Assembly: GCA_026984795.1 (NCBI GenBank)
Contig: JALSRK010000052.1
Location: forward strand, 248,001-312,000
DNA from: Solibacteraceae bacterium
Lineage (GTDB): Bacteria; Acidobacteriota; Terriglobia; Bryobacterales; Bryobacteraceae
Reading direction: 5' to 3'
DNA: 64,000 nucleotides
In this document: positions 17,645-26,643 of the stretch, piece after piece
Numbering within the stretch: the first letter of the stretch is position 1
Layout: the number at the start of each line of letters is the position of its first letter
Program-made: the position numbers and the translations under genes
Notes under the pieces: model-generated
Database searches by the model: none
Seen by the model: the letters and a program-made list of their open reading frames with translations, nothing else
Told to the model about the DNA's origin: nothing

Positions 17645-18781
17645 TCAGGCGTGCCGCAACCGGTAGTCCGCCGGCGGCGCCCCCGGCCGGACCACCTCCC
17701 ACGGAGCCACCTGCTTGCGCCCCTCGATCCACACCGGATACAGCGGCGACGGCCCGGCGGCGTATTCGGCCACCCGCAACCACCCCGGACCGCCCTCGAG
17801 CGTCGCTCCTCCTTCGATCTCCACCAGCCGCTCGGCCCCTTCGATGTAGACGTTCTCGAGATAGACCGGACGGTTCGCCGCGATCGCCGTGTCCCGGCCC
17901 CGCAGCCGGATCACCGAATCGATCAAGTTGAGCGCCCCGTTGAACTCCGCCCTCGTGCTCGCCACGCGGATGCCCGGGCCGGTGATCGACGCGCCCACCA
18001 GCGTCAGCGGCCCCCGCACGTCAGAGAGGATCGACAGTTCGGTCTGCCCCGTCAGGTCCACGTAGCTGATCACCGGCGACGGCTGCGAACCGGCATACTG
18101 CTTCAGCTTCCCCAGCCCCGCCAGGTAGAGACCATAACGGCCGCCCTCGACGCTGATGTGCGAGACGCCGCCGCCGGAGCCCAGCGTCCCGCGGAACCCG
18201 GCAAAGGCGCCCTCGGCCTTGACGTGCACGTCCTCGGTCACCGAGCCCTGAGCCCCCTGATGGTCCACTCCGATCGCCCCGGCATTCCCCTTGCCCAGGT
18301 CCACGTCCAGGCTGACGATCATCTGGTTGAACGAGATGTTCGGGTTGTCCGGCTCGCCGTCCGGCTTGATCGAGATGAAGTAGATCACCGGCTTCGGCTT
18401 CCCCGCATCGCCGAAGCCCGGTGCGTGGTCCTTCAGCCGGATCACGGCCCGGCCTCCGTGCGTGCCGCCCCACAGGATGCACGGGAAATCGTCCCGCCGG
18501 TGCAGCGGCGGCCGCACCCCGCTCTTGGTCTCCTGCGAGGCGATGATCGAATCCGACACCAGGTAGACGCCGGGCGGAAACCACGTGATCATCCGCCGGT
18601 CGCGGGCGTCGTTCACGGCCTGCTGGATCGCCGCCGTCGAGTCCCGCTTGCCCGTCGGATCGGCTCCATAGGGGCGCTGCGTCACATCAAGAAGCCCGTA
18701 GGCGGCCGGATTCGCCCCGGCCGCCGGCAGCACGTGCAGGAGCAAACCCGCAACGAGCGCCGGCACGCTGTAAATCGCCAC
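17645..18781 (-). CDS. Pectate-lyase-fold protein, N-terminal half with signal peptide
   Basis: Secreted right-handed beta-helix protein of 378 residues, related to GH55/pectate lyase superfamily, probably acting on a plant or fungal polysaccharide. GTG 18781 is chosen because GGAGG stands seven bases upstream and the product begins with a signal peptide (VAIYSVPALVAGLLLHVLP). The fold start LLDVTQRPYGADPTGKRDSTAAIQ is followed by repeated beta-helix rungs. The frame ends in TGA at 17645-17647 and continues open in the same frame for another 335 codons. A palindrome overlaps the -10 region (18802-18813). See the downstream entry for the split. Confidence 0.72.
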   Translation of the reverse strand: MAIYSVPALVAGLLLHVLPAAGANPAAYGLLDVTQRPYGADPTGKRDSTAAIQQAVNDARDRRMITWFPPGVYLVSDSIIASQETKSGVRPPLHRRDDFPCILWGGTHGGRAVIRLKDHAPGFGDAGKPKPVIYFISIKPDGEPDNPNISFNQMIVSLDVDLGKGNAGAIGVDHQGAQGSVTEDVHVKAEGAFAGFRGTLGSGGGVSHISVEGGRYGLYLAGLGKLKQYAGSQPSPVISYVDLTGQTELSILSDVRGPLTLVGASITGPGIRVASTRAEFNGALNLIDSVIRLRGRDTAIAANRPVYLENVYIEGAERLVEIEGGATLEGGPGWLRVAEYAAGPSPLYPVWIEGRKQVAPWEVVRPGAPPADYRLRHA

Positions 18782-18801
18782 CTTCTCGCCTCCAAGTGCT
18801 C

Positions 18802-18813
18802 CCACTATAGTGG
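18802..18813. promoter_or_regulatory. 12-bp palindrome over the -10 region of the pectate-lyase-fold gene
   Basis: CCACTATAGTGG is a perfect palindrome. On the minus strand it contains TATAGT, placed so that transcription would begin some 10-15 bases before the GTG at 18781. An operator overlapping a -10 box would suit repression; no -35 is clear. The region 18782-18946 is the divergent promoter between this gene and the GH36-like gene. Confidence 0.4.
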
Positions 18814-18946
18814 ATCCCGCTGCCGGACGCCTCACCGTGACGCCTCGGCCATCTGTCGGAAACCGGCTTCAGCCAATCCCGGCGGGCCGGGCCGGAACCC
18901 TCCACGGCCGCCGCGGTGGGGCCATTGTGGTAAAAGGGAGTCCGTT

Positions 18947-21064
18947 ATGTGGATTCGTCTCGTATTGCTGATCTTCTGCCTGCTGTCCGCGCCGGCCCTG
19001 GCGCAGGCTCACGATCCCTTGGAGGCCAGCTTTGCCTCCAAGCGCATCGAGGTCACCTACGACGCCGGCTTCCATCTTCAGCTCCGCTGGAAGGCCGCCC
19101 GCGGCGCGGATGTCCTCGCCTGGGAGCCGGAAACCCAGCCGGCTATCGTCGCCAACGGCTGGGAGTGCCGGACGTTCTCCGTCGATCCGGATTCCGTTCG
19201 CCAACAGCGCATCGACCACCCGGAATTCGGCCCCGCCGTCGAAGGCGTGCTCGCCGGCGTGCTCCGCAACGAGGAGCGCGGCCTTAAACTCGAGCGCCGG
19301 GTCCGCGTCATCTTCCCGGGCAAGTACCCCGACGCCGTGATCTTCGAGAAATCCTACCGTAACCTCGGGTCCCGGGCCGTCCACCTCACCCGCGTGGACG
19401 CCCAGCGACTCCTGCTCGACCGCTCCCTGGCCGAGCCGGACGCCCCCTCCTACGCCTTCGCTTCCTTCCAGGGCGGCGCCTACCACTGGGGACGCGACTA
19501 CTCCCTCATCCGCCTCCAGCCCGGCTTCCAGCAGACGAACTTCCAGGGCCTCGACGACCGCACCTCGCCCGAGGGCGAAGGCGGCGGCAGTCCCTTCATC
19601 GATCTGTGGTCCCCTACCATGGGCGTCGCCCTCGCCCATATCGAAAAAAAGCCCCAGTGGGTCAGCCTCCCCGTGCGCGTCCGGGACGATGGCAAAGTGG
19701 AGATCGCCATCACCCAGACCCCGCTGGCGAAGTTCAAACAGCAGGAGTACCTCGCCCCCGGCGCCGCATACCGCACTGTCACCACCGCCGTCATTTTCCA
19801 CCACGGCGATTTCTACGACGCCCTCCACACCTATGGCGCCCTGTTGCGGGCCCGCGGCGTCGCCATCCCGGAAAGCTCACCCCCGTCGGCCTACGAACCC
19901 TATTGGAAGAGCTGGGGCTTCGGACTGGACTTCACCGTCGATCGCATCCTGGCGCTGCTGCCTGAACTCGAGAAGATAGGCATCCGCATCGCCAATCTCG
20001 ACGATGGCTGGTTCGACTACTACGGCGACTGGAATGCCAACCGCTCCCCCGGCAAGTTCCCCGGCGGCGAGCAGGACATCATCGAGTTCGTCCGCAAGAT
20101 CCACGCCCGCGGCTTCAAGACCAACCTCTGGTGGTACCCCCTCGGCGTCAGCCCCGACAGCCGTCTCGCCCGCGAGCATCCCGAGCTGCTGGTCCACGAC
20201 GAGAACGGCGACCTGCCGCTCGACGAGCGCGGCTTATACCAACTTTGCCCCGCTTACGAGCCTGCCCGCCGCCACATCGAGCAAATCCTCCGGCGCATCG
20301 TCGCCAAATGGGACTTCGACGGCGTCTACGTCGATAGCATCGGCCTCACCGCCGTGCCCCCCTGCTTCGAGCCGTCCCACCATCACTCCTCCCCGCTCGA
20401 CTCCTTCCAGGCTCTCCCCGGCGTCTTCCGCCTGGTCAACAGAACCCTCAAGGAGCTCAAGCCCGACCCCTACTTCGAAGTCTGCATCTGCGCCATGCCT
20501 CACTCGCCCTACAACATGCCCTACTACTGGATCGCCAACGCCTCCGACCCCGTCACTCCGGCCCAGGCCCGCCGCCGCATCAAACTGGAAAAAGCCATCC
20601 GCGGCCCTGGCTTCGCCGTCGGCGACTGCTACCAGGTGCCGGTGGACGAGTGGCAAGGTTACTCGCTGCCGGAAGCCTTCGACTCCGCCCTCGGCACGGG
20701 CGCCCAGATGACCACTTTCTACGCCGATCTCAGCGCGTCCCAGCGCAGCGACTGGGAGCGCTGGTTCCGCCTTTACCGGGAGTTGGGTCTCGCCGACGCT
20801 GAGTACCTCAACCTCTATGACATCGCTTTCGACAAGCCCGAGATCCACGTGGTGCGCAAAGGCGGCGCCCTCTACTACGGCATCTTCGCGGATCTCTGGC
20901 CCGCCAACCGTCCCATCGAACTCCGCGGTTTGGACCCCGGCCGCAAGTACGAGGTCTACGACTACGTCCGCGGCGCCTCTCTCGGCGTCGTCTCCGGAGA
21001 ACAGCCCCGTATCCGCCATGCTTTCAAAGGCAGCCTGCTGATCCGTGTCAAGCCCGTGGACTGA
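18947..21064 (+). CDS. Secreted alpha-galactosidase-like glycoside hydrolase (GH36/melibiase)
   Basis: Retaining alpha-galactosidase-type enzyme of 705 residues with a clear signal peptide (MWIRLVLLIFCLLSAPALA). An N-terminal beta-sandwich is followed by a TIM barrel with the GH36 run LDDGWFDYYGDWNANRSPGKFP, GFKTNLWWYPLGVSPDSRLA, the nucleophile region KWDFDGVYVDSIGL and an acid-base candidate in NASDPVTP, and a small C-terminal beta domain. ATG 18947 has AAAAGGGAG six bases upstream. Exact specificity is uncertain within the GH-D clan. It would complement the GH51 enzyme in stripping side chains from arabinogalactan or galactomannan. Confidence 0.85.
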   Translation: MWIRLVLLIFCLLSAPALAQAHDPLEASFASKRIEVTYDAGFHLQLRWKAARGADVLAWEPETQPAIVANGWECRTFSVDPDSVRQQRIDHPEFGPAVEGVLAGVLRNEERGLKLERRVRVIFPGKYPDAVIFEKSYRNLGSRAVHLTRVDAQRLLLDRSLAEPDAPSYAFASFQGGAYHWGRDYSLIRLQPGFQQTNFQGLDDRTSPEGEGGGSPFIDLWSPTMGVALAHIEKKPQWVSLPVRVRDDGKVEIAITQTPLAKFKQQEYLAPGAAYRTVTTAVIFHHGDFYDALHTYGALLRARGVAIPESSPPSAYEPYWKSWGFGLDFTVDRILALLPELEKIGIRIANLDDGWFDYYGDWNANRSPGKFPGGEQDIIEFVRKIHARGFKTNLWWYPLGVSPDSRLAREHPELLVHDENGDLPLDERGLYQLCPAYEPARRHIEQILRRIVAKWDFDGVYVDSIGLTAVPPCFEPSHHHSSPLDSFQALPGVFRLVNRTLKELKPDPYFEVCICAMPHSPYNMPYYWIANASDPVTPAQARRRIKLEKAIRGPGFAVGDCYQVPVDEWQGYSLPEAFDSALGTGAQMTTFYADLSASQRSDWERWFRLYRELGLADAEYLNLYDIAFDKPEIHVVRKGGALYYGIFADLWPANRPIELRGLDPGRKYEVYDYVRGASLGVVSGEQPRIRHAFKGSLLIRVKPVD

Positions 21065-21120
21065 CCGCCGCACGGCAGCCGCCCGTGCAAGCAGCCTCCG
21101 GCGCCGATAGAATCAATGCC

Positions 21121-21888
21121 ATGCTGCCGCTCGAAGGAAAGTATGCGCTCATCACCGGCGCGAGCAAAGGCGTCGGCAAAGGGATCGCCCTGGAATTCGG
21201 CAAAGCCGGCTGCCACGTCGCCGTCAACTACAACCGGGACCGCGCCGGGGCCGAGGCCACTGTCGCGGAGCTCGAAGCCATGGGCCGCCGGGCTTTCCCC
21301 GTACAGGCCGACGTCGGCGTCGCCGCGGATGTCGAACGCATGTTCGAGGAGGTCCTCGCCCGCTTCGGACGCCTCGACGTACTCGTCAACAACGCCGGCG
21401 TGCAGACCTGGAAGGAGCTGCTCGAGCTCACCGAAGCCGAGTGGGACCGCGTGCTGAACACGAACCTGAAAGGCTGCTTCCTCTGCACCCAACAGGCGGC
21501 CCGCCGCATGAAAGAGACCGGCGGCGGCTCCATCATCAACATCGGCTCCGGCTGCAACAAGTTCGCCTTCCCCAAGCTGGTGGACTACACCGCCAGCAAG
21601 GGCGGCATCGAGCAGTTCACCAAGGTCGCCGCCGTGGAGCTGGGGCCCTACAAGATCCGCGTCAACTGCGTCGCCCCCGGGGCCATCGAGATCGAGCGCA
21701 CGAAGGAAGAAGCGGGAGACTACGCCGGCACCTGGGCCCCGATCACTCCCCTGCGCCGCATCGGCTACCCCGCCGACGTCGGCCGCGCCTGCGTATTCTT
21801 CGCTTCGGGCCAGAGCGGCTTCGTCACCGGACAGACGCTCTTCGTGGACGGCGGCCTCTTCTCGAAACCCCACTGGCCCTACGATTGA
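21121..21888 (+). CDS. Short-chain dehydrogenase/reductase
   Basis: NAD(P)-dependent oxidoreductase of the classical SDR family, 255 residues. The cofactor motif TGASKGVGKGIAL, the NNAG motif (LVNNAGVQTW), the catalytic YTASK (Tyr, Lys) and the C-terminal SGFVTGQTLFVDGG are all present. It resembles glucose 1-dehydrogenase and 3-oxoacyl-ACP reductase paralogues, so the substrate could be a sugar or a short hydroxy-acid. ATG 21121 follows a TAGAAT box at 21108-21113. Lying after the GH36-like gene, a role in sugar oxidation is plausible but not shown. Confidence 0.9.
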   Translation: MLPLEGKYALITGASKGVGKGIALEFGKAGCHVAVNYNRDRAGAEATVAELEAMGRRAFPVQADVGVAADVERMFEEVLARFGRLDVLVNNAGVQTWKELLELTEAEWDRVLNTNLKGCFLCTQQAARRMKETGGGSIINIGSGCNKFAFPKLVDYTASKGGIEQFTKVAAVELGPYKIRVNCVAPGAIEIERTKEEAGDYAGTWAPITPLRRIGYPADVGRACVFFASGQSGFVTGQTLFVDGGLFSKPHWPYD

Positions 21889-21907
21889 ATTCCGGCGCCG
21901 GGCCCCC

Positions 21908-22570
21908 TCACCTCGACCCGAGCTCGACCAGCCGGTCCAGGTCCGGATTCGCCCCCAGGACCACGAGGATGTGGTGGTCTCTTACCACGAAGTCCGCCGG
22001 CGGGCTCACCGTCACATCTCCCGTGCGCGACTCCCGCACCGCCAGAACTTGCACTCCGAAGCGGTTCCGCACCTTCAGCTCCGCCAGGCTCTTTCCGTGG
22101 AACTCCTTGGGCGCCATCACCTCCCGGATCGTGAAGCGTTCCCCGAGGGGGATGTAGTCCAACGACCCGGCCCCCCGCAGGCGGTTCGCCACCCGTTCGG
22201 CGGCCTGCTTCTCGGGCGAGACGATCTCGTCCGCCCCGATCAGCTCGAGCAGCCGCGCGTGATCGTCCGAATTGGCCTTCGCGATGATCCGGCGCACACC
22301 CAGGTCCTTCAGGTGCAGCGTCACCAGCGAGGACGCTTCGATCGAATCGCCGAGGCTGACGATTACCACGTCACAATCGCCCACGCCCAGAGCCCGCAGC
22401 CGCTGCTTGTCCCGCGCGTCGAGCACCACCGCCCGGGTCGCGTGGTCCTTGATCCGCTGCACCGCCGTGACGTCGAGATCGACGGCCAGCACTTCGTGCC
22501 CGCTGTCGAAAAGGATCGCCGCCACCGTGGCGCCGAAGCGTCCCAGCCCGATTACCGCGAATTGTGACAT
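21908..22570 (-). CDS. TrkA/KtrA-type potassium uptake regulatory subunit
   Basis: Cytoplasmic RCK protein of 220 residues that gates the partner K+ channel in response to nucleotides. The RCK_N Rossmann motif (VIGLGRFGATVA), the acidic ribose-binding end VLAVDLD, and VVIVSLGDSIEASSL are visible; an RCK_C/TrkA_C domain follows from about residue 135 (FHGKSLAELKVRNRFGVQVLAV). ATG 22570 is preceded by GAGG. It lies 37 bases after the TrkH-like gene on the same strand, the standard KtrAB/TrkAH pairing. One RCK unit rather than two points to the Ktr type. Confidence 0.93.
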   Translation of the reverse strand: MSQFAVIGLGRFGATVAAILFDSGHEVLAVDLDVTAVQRIKDHATRAVVLDARDKQRLRALGVGDCDVVIVSLGDSIEASSLVTLHLKDLGVRRIIAKANSDDHARLLELIGADEIVSPEKQAAERVANRLRGAGSLDYIPLGERFTIREVMAPKEFHGKSLAELKVRNRFGVQVLAVRESRTGDVTVSPPADFVVRDHHILVVLGANPDLDRLVELGSR

Positions 22571-22607
22571 GCCCGCATCCTCACCATCGAACAACGGCCC
22601 GGCAGCC

Positions 22608-23954
22608 TCACCCGATCAGAACCTCCTCCTCAGGATACTGCCAGTCGGTGACCTGGTCCTCGCGCGCCAGGGCTCCCGCCACCGTCAGCGGCCCCAGCCG
22701 TCCCACGAACATCAGCACGGCGATGAGCACCCGCGAGGCCGGTGTCAGCGTCGCTGTCGCCCCGGTGGACAGCCCTACCGTCCCCAGCGCGGAAACGGTC
22801 TCGAACAGATAGCCGATGAAGACCCCGTGCCGCTCGGCGGTTACATCCGGCGCTTCGAGCAACAACAGCAGGAAAAGGCCGACGACGATCGTCGCGAAGG
22901 CGGCCAGCGCCAGGCTCAGGGCGTTCGCCACCGAGGCCGGACTCAGCGTCCGGTTGAAAACATTGACGTGCACCCGATGTCGCAGCCGGTTCACCGCCGT
23001 GAGCACCAGCACGGCGAAAGTCGTCGTTTTGATCCCCCCCGCCGTAGACGAAGGCGACCCGCCGATCACCATCAGAATCATCATGAAGAACAGAGTCGCC
23101 GGCGACAGCGCCGCGATATCGATCGTGTTGAACCCTGCCGTCCGGCAAGTCACGCTTTGGAAGAGCGAGGCCAGAACCCGGTCCGTACGCGGCAGGCCCG
23201 CCAGGCTGGCGTCTTTCTCGAGGACGGCGAAGATCACCGCCCCGGCCAAGACCAGAACCGCCGTCGTCGAGAGCACCAGCCGGCTGTGGACCGAGAGCGT
23301 CCGCCGCCGGAACCGCAGCGAGACCGCTTCGTAAACCACCAGAAATCCCAGCCCGCCCAACACGATCAGCGCTATCACCACCGCATTCACCACCACGTCG
23401 CCGCGCCATTCCATCAAGCTGTTCCGCCACAAGCCGAAACCGGCGTTGCAGAATGCCGAGACAGCGTGGAACACCGCGTACCAGGCGGCCGCCGGCGTGC
23501 CGAACTCCGGCTGCCAGCGGGCGAACAGCAGCGCTGCTCCCATGGCTTCGGCAGCCAGCGTGAACTTGACCACCGTCGCCAGCAACGGCCGGACCTCCAC
23601 CCAGTCGCCCACTGCTGCCAGAGTCTGCCGCACCAGAGCCCGGTCCACGATGGACAACCGCCGCCGCAACGCGCTGAAAGCCAGCACCGAGAACGTCATG
23701 ATGCCGACGCCGCCGAACTGAATCAGTACCAGAATCACCGCCTGCCCGAAAGCGGTGAACTCCGACCCGGTGTCCCGCACGATCAACCCCGTCACGCACA
23801 CGGCGCTGGTGGCCGTGAACAGCGCGTCGATGAAGCCGATGGGCCGGCCCGGCGGCGTCGCCCAAGGCAAGAGCAGCAGGAGCGTCCCCACGGCGATCAG
23901 AGCCGCGAAGCTCCCCAGCAGCAGACGTAGCGGAGCCGGCCCCGATGCCCTCAT
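22608..23954 (-). CDS. TrkH/KtrB-type potassium transporter
   Basis: Inner-membrane K+ uptake channel of 448 residues built from four M1-P-M2 repeats. The four pore-loop regions with the selectivity glycine are visible: SAVCVTGLI, SAFCNAGFG, SVTCRTAGFN and SALGTVGLS. ATG 23954 overlaps the methyltransferase stop as ATGA, and the RCK subunit gene follows after 37 bases. Length and single-RCK partner favour the KtrB subgroup. Na+ coupling cannot be judged from sequence. Confidence 0.93.
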   Translation of the reverse strand: MRASGPAPLRLLLGSFAALIAVGTLLLLLPWATPPGRPIGFIDALFTATSAVCVTGLIVRDTGSEFTAFGQAVILVLIQFGGVGIMTFSVLAFSALRRRLSIVDRALVRQTLAAVGDWVEVRPLLATVVKFTLAAEAMGAALLFARWQPEFGTPAAAWYAVFHAVSAFCNAGFGLWRNSLMEWRGDVVVNAVVIALIVLGGLGFLVVYEAVSLRFRRRTLSVHSRLVLSTTAVLVLAGAVIFAVLEKDASLAGLPRTDRVLASLFQSVTCRTAGFNTIDIAALSPATLFFMMILMVIGGSPSSTAGGIKTTTFAVLVLTAVNRLRHRVHVNVFNRTLSPASVANALSLALAAFATIVVGLFLLLLLEAPDVTAERHGVFIGYLFETVSALGTVGLSTGATATLTPASRVLIAVLMFVGRLGPLTVAGALAREDQVTDWQYPEEEVLIG

Positions 23955-25432
23955 AGCCGCCGTGCCAGAATTGCGTAATCGAGCCCGCCGAAGAAAGCCT
24001 GGCGGAACCGCGCCGGCAGGTCTTCGACTTCGGGCATCGTCTCGATCGCCGGGTTCAGCTCATGCACTTCGATGCGCCCGAACCCGGCCTCCTCGAGATA
24101 GAAAGCCAGCAGTTCGGACGGCACCGGTCGCACGTGCGTGGGGTCTATGTAGAAATGCACCGCCATCGCCGCCAGACAAGCCGGGTTCGGCGTCTCGATG
24201 GCCAGCAGCCCACCCCGACCGAGCACCGCCGCGGCACGCCGGATCAGTCGCGGCACCTGGGCGGGTTCCAGATGCTCCACCACGTGCGCGCAGAAGATCC
24301 CGTCGCAGGATTCCTCCTCGATTCCTTCCAGAAAGGCGAACAAGTCCTGCTGTTCGGCTTCGAGTCCCTTGCTCCGGCACCGCCCCACACACTCGCCATT
24401 CGCGTCCACCCCCCGCGCTGGGATGCCCGCCTCTCTCATCAACTCCAGAAACTCGCCCCGCCCGCAGCCCAGATCGATCACCGCCCGGCAGCCCCGAAAC
24501 CGTTCCCGGTAGAACTCCTGCTTCCGCTTCACCTTTTCTTCGCTGCCGCGGAAGCGCTCCGCAAGCTGTAGATAATCCACCTCGGGAGGCTCTGGTCCAG
24601 CCGCGGGAAGCTGCCCGCCGGGCTCGGCGGCGGCCGGCCGGCGCACCAGCGAGGCCCGCTGCCGCACCACCCGCAGCTCGTTGTGAATCAGCCGCTCGTA
24701 TTCGGCGCGGATCTGTTCGAAGTCCTCCCACATCTTCTTCTGGATCTCGAGCGAAGCCCGCTCCAGGGCCGTCTCGAAATCCGAGTGCTGGCCGCGGATC
24801 AAGTCGCGGAAGTTCGCTTCGATCTGCGAGACGCGGTGGTCGTAAGCGGCGCGCAGATCGGCCAGCCCCCGCAGGAACTGGATCTCGTTCGTCGCCAGCT
24901 TCTCTTCCCAGCCCTTGCGCCACTCCTGCCAGTGCGTCCGGATGTCTTTCTGCTCCCGCAGCTCCTGCATCACCGGGCCTTCCAAGGCCTCGGTCACATG
25001 GCGCTTGAGGTCTTCGTGCAGCGCCCGGATCTCGCCCAGCTCTCCGGCCAGCCGGACCGACAGCCTCTCCAGGCTCCGGTTGATCTCGTTCAGCGCGTCC
25101 AGGTTGCGGTTCACCGCCTCCACCATGGCCCGGTTGAACTCCACCTGCTCCCGGACGTGCCAATCCAGCGCCCGCGCCGCCAGCCGCTTCACCGCCTGGA
25201 TCAGGCTGTTCACCAGACCCGGCGGCCGCGGGTTCACCGTGCCGATGGCCGCCACCTTCGCCTCGGCCGCGTCGCGGGCATGCACCAGCGGCATCAGGTC
25301 CGCCAGGAGCACGCCGGCGGCGTCGGCCCCCGAAGCGGGGTGCTCGGCCCGCACCCGCTCCCGGATCTCGCGGACGATCGCTTTCAGCTCTTCGACCCTC
25401 AGATCGTTGCCGTTCTCCTCACCGCCGGCCAC
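23951..25432 (-). CDS. Coiled-coil SAM methyltransferase of a polysaccharide export locus
   Basis: A 493-residue protein with a long helical/coiled-coil N-terminal part (about residues 60-280; NRAMVEAVNRNLDALNEINR, QFLRGLADLRAAYDHRVSQ) and a C-terminal class I methyltransferase with VIDLGCGRGEFLELM (near residue 320), GIFCAHVVEHLEP and ETPNPACLAAMAVHFYIDP. GTG 25432 is chosen because GGAG stands eight bases upstream; it overlaps queF by 14 bases. Two genes upstream are Wzt and Wzm. In WbdD systems a methyltransferase tethered to a coiled coil caps ABC-exported O-antigen and measures its length; a similar capping role here is inference. Confidence 0.8.
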   Translation of the reverse strand: MAGGEENGNDLRVEELKAIVREIRERVRAEHPASGADAAGVLLADLMPLVHARDAAEAKVAAIGTVNPRPPGLVNSLIQAVKRLAARALDWHVREQVEFNRAMVEAVNRNLDALNEINRSLERLSVRLAGELGEIRALHEDLKRHVTEALEGPVMQELREQKDIRTHWQEWRKGWEEKLATNEIQFLRGLADLRAAYDHRVSQIEANFRDLIRGQHSDFETALERASLEIQKKMWEDFEQIRAEYERLIHNELRVVRQRASLVRRPAAAEPGGQLPAAGPEPPEVDYLQLAERFRGSEEKVKRKQEFYRERFRGCRAVIDLGCGRGEFLELMREAGIPARGVDANGECVGRCRSKGLEAEQQDLFAFLEGIEEESCDGIFCAHVVEHLEPAQVPRLIRRAAAVLGRGGLLAIETPNPACLAAMAVHFYIDPTHVRPVPSELLAFYLEEAGFGRIEVHELNPAIETMPEVEDLPARFRQAFFGGLDYAILARRL

Positions 25433-25832
25433 GTCGCTTGCTCCATGAAGCAGTGATTTTCGTATGCACACCCCCGCGCGGCCGGAACTCGCCGGTCACC
25501 TTCACCGAGACCGGCTGGCAGGCCGCCACGATGTCCTGGACGAACCGGTTCACCACGTTCTCCTGGAAGATGCCCAGGTTGCGATAGGCGAGCATGTACA
25601 TCTTGAGACTCTTCAGCTCCAGGCAGAGCTTGTCGGGCACGTACTCGATGAGGATCGTTCCTTGGTCCGGCAGGCCCGTCCGCGGACACACTGAAGTAAA
25701 CTCGGGATAGGTGATCTCGATCGTGTAGCCGGGATACTGGTTCTCCCAGCACTCGATCTCAGGCAGTTGCGCATCCACGCCCGCGCGAGCGTGCTCTTCG
25801 GTATAGAGCCGTTCTTTCTTCTTCGCCGGCAT
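25419..25832 (-). CDS. queF: NADPH-dependent 7-cyano-7-deazaguanine reductase
   Basis: Reduces preQ0 to preQ1 in queuosine synthesis. The 137-residue protein is of the short unimodular type. The catalytic Cys49 and Asp56 lie in TSVCPRTGLPD, followed by the substrate motif LELKSLKMYM and NLGIFQENVVNRF. ATG 25832 gives the usual family start (PAKKKERLYTEEH). It sits between the ABC exporter and the methyltransferase and overlaps the latter, so it shares their transcript, though its function is in tRNA modification. Confidence 0.95.
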   Translation of the reverse strand: MPAKKKERLYTEEHARAGVDAQLPEIECWENQYPGYTIEITYPEFTSVCPRTGLPDQGTILIEYVPDKLCLELKSLKMYMLAYRNLGIFQENVVNRFVQDIVAACQPVSVKVTGEFRPRGGVHTKITASWSKRRGRR

Positions 25833-25886
25833 AGCAGCGTCCCCCAGCATAGCGAAGGCGGCCGGATCCGGTCCTTGCGCCGCCCC

Positions 25887-26639
25887 TCAAGAGGCCGGCC
25901 GGCCAGCCTCCTTGCGCGACAAGTAGGCATCGAAGACCTCATCGGCCTCGCCTTGCATCACCACCTCCCCGGACTCGATCCATAGCCCGCGCTTGCACAG
26001 CTCCCGCAACGTATCGGCGGCGTGCGAGACGCAAATCAGAATCGTGCCCCGGTCGCGCATCTCCAAGATCCGATCCGAACACTTCTTCTGGAAATCTTTA
26101 TCGCCCACGGCGAAGATCTCGTCGATCAGCAGGATCTCCGGCTCCACCTGCACGGCAATCGAAAAGGCCAGCCTCATCACCATTCCCGCCGAATAGGTCC
26201 GCAGCGGCTCGTGGATGAACTCCTCCAGCTCGGAGAACTCTACGATACGGTCGAAGGCCCGTTCGGCTTCCTGCCGCGTCATCCCGCACAGGGCGGCGTT
26301 CATGTAGAGGTTCTCTACACCCGTGAGGTCCGGGTGGAAACCGCTGCCCAGCTCCAACAACGCCGAGAGTCGGCCCTCGACATCCACCAAGCCTTCCTCG
26401 GGCGCGGTCAGGCCCGCCACCAGGTTGAGCAGGGTGCTCTTGCCGGCGCCGTTGTGGCCCACGATCCCCAGCGTATCGCCGTCGCGAAGCTCGAAGCTGA
26501 TATTGCGCAGCGCATAGAAAGCGTCGCGGCTGCGCTGTCGGCGCTGGCCCCTCAGCAGCTCCCACACGTACCGGAACAGAAACTGCCGGGACTGCCGCGT
26601 GTAGACCTTCGAGACACTCTGGAGAATGACGTGGGCCAT
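25887..26639 (-). CDS. Polysaccharide ABC exporter ATPase (Wzt/KpsT type)
   Basis: ATPase that powers export of lipid-linked O-antigen or capsule across the inner membrane. The 250 residues show Walker A GHNGAGKST (61-69), signature TYSAGMVMRL, Walker B EILLIDEIFAVGD and the H-loop CVSHAADTL. It stops after the nucleotide-binding domain and lacks the C-terminal carbohydrate-binding domain of O9a-type Wzt. It begins four bases after the permease stop, so the two are coupled. The downstream coiled-coil methyltransferase may provide the missing chain-end recognition (inference). Confidence 0.92.
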   Translation of the reverse strand: MAHVILQSVSKVYTRQSRQFLFRYVWELLRGQRRQRSRDAFYALRNISFELRDGDTLGIVGHNGAGKSTLLNLVAGLTAPEEGLVDVEGRLSALLELGSGFHPDLTGVENLYMNAALCGMTRQEAERAFDRIVEFSELEEFIHEPLRTYSAGMVMRLAFSIAVQVEPEILLIDEIFAVGDKDFQKKCSDRILEMRDRGTILICVSHAADTLRELCKRGLWIESGEVVMQGEADEVFDAYLSRKEAGRPAS

Positions 26640-26643
26640 CGGA

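Noticed and set aside
16661..21064. Plus-strand frame of 1467 codons entering the GH36-like gene
   Set aside because: Only the last 705 codons from ATG 18947 are real, with signal peptide and ribosome site; the front part is antisense to the pectate-lyase-fold genes.
25833..25886. preQ1 riboswitch before queF
   Set aside because: Only 54 bases after wzt and no preQ1 aptamer pattern (C-rich loop with A-rich tail) could be seen.
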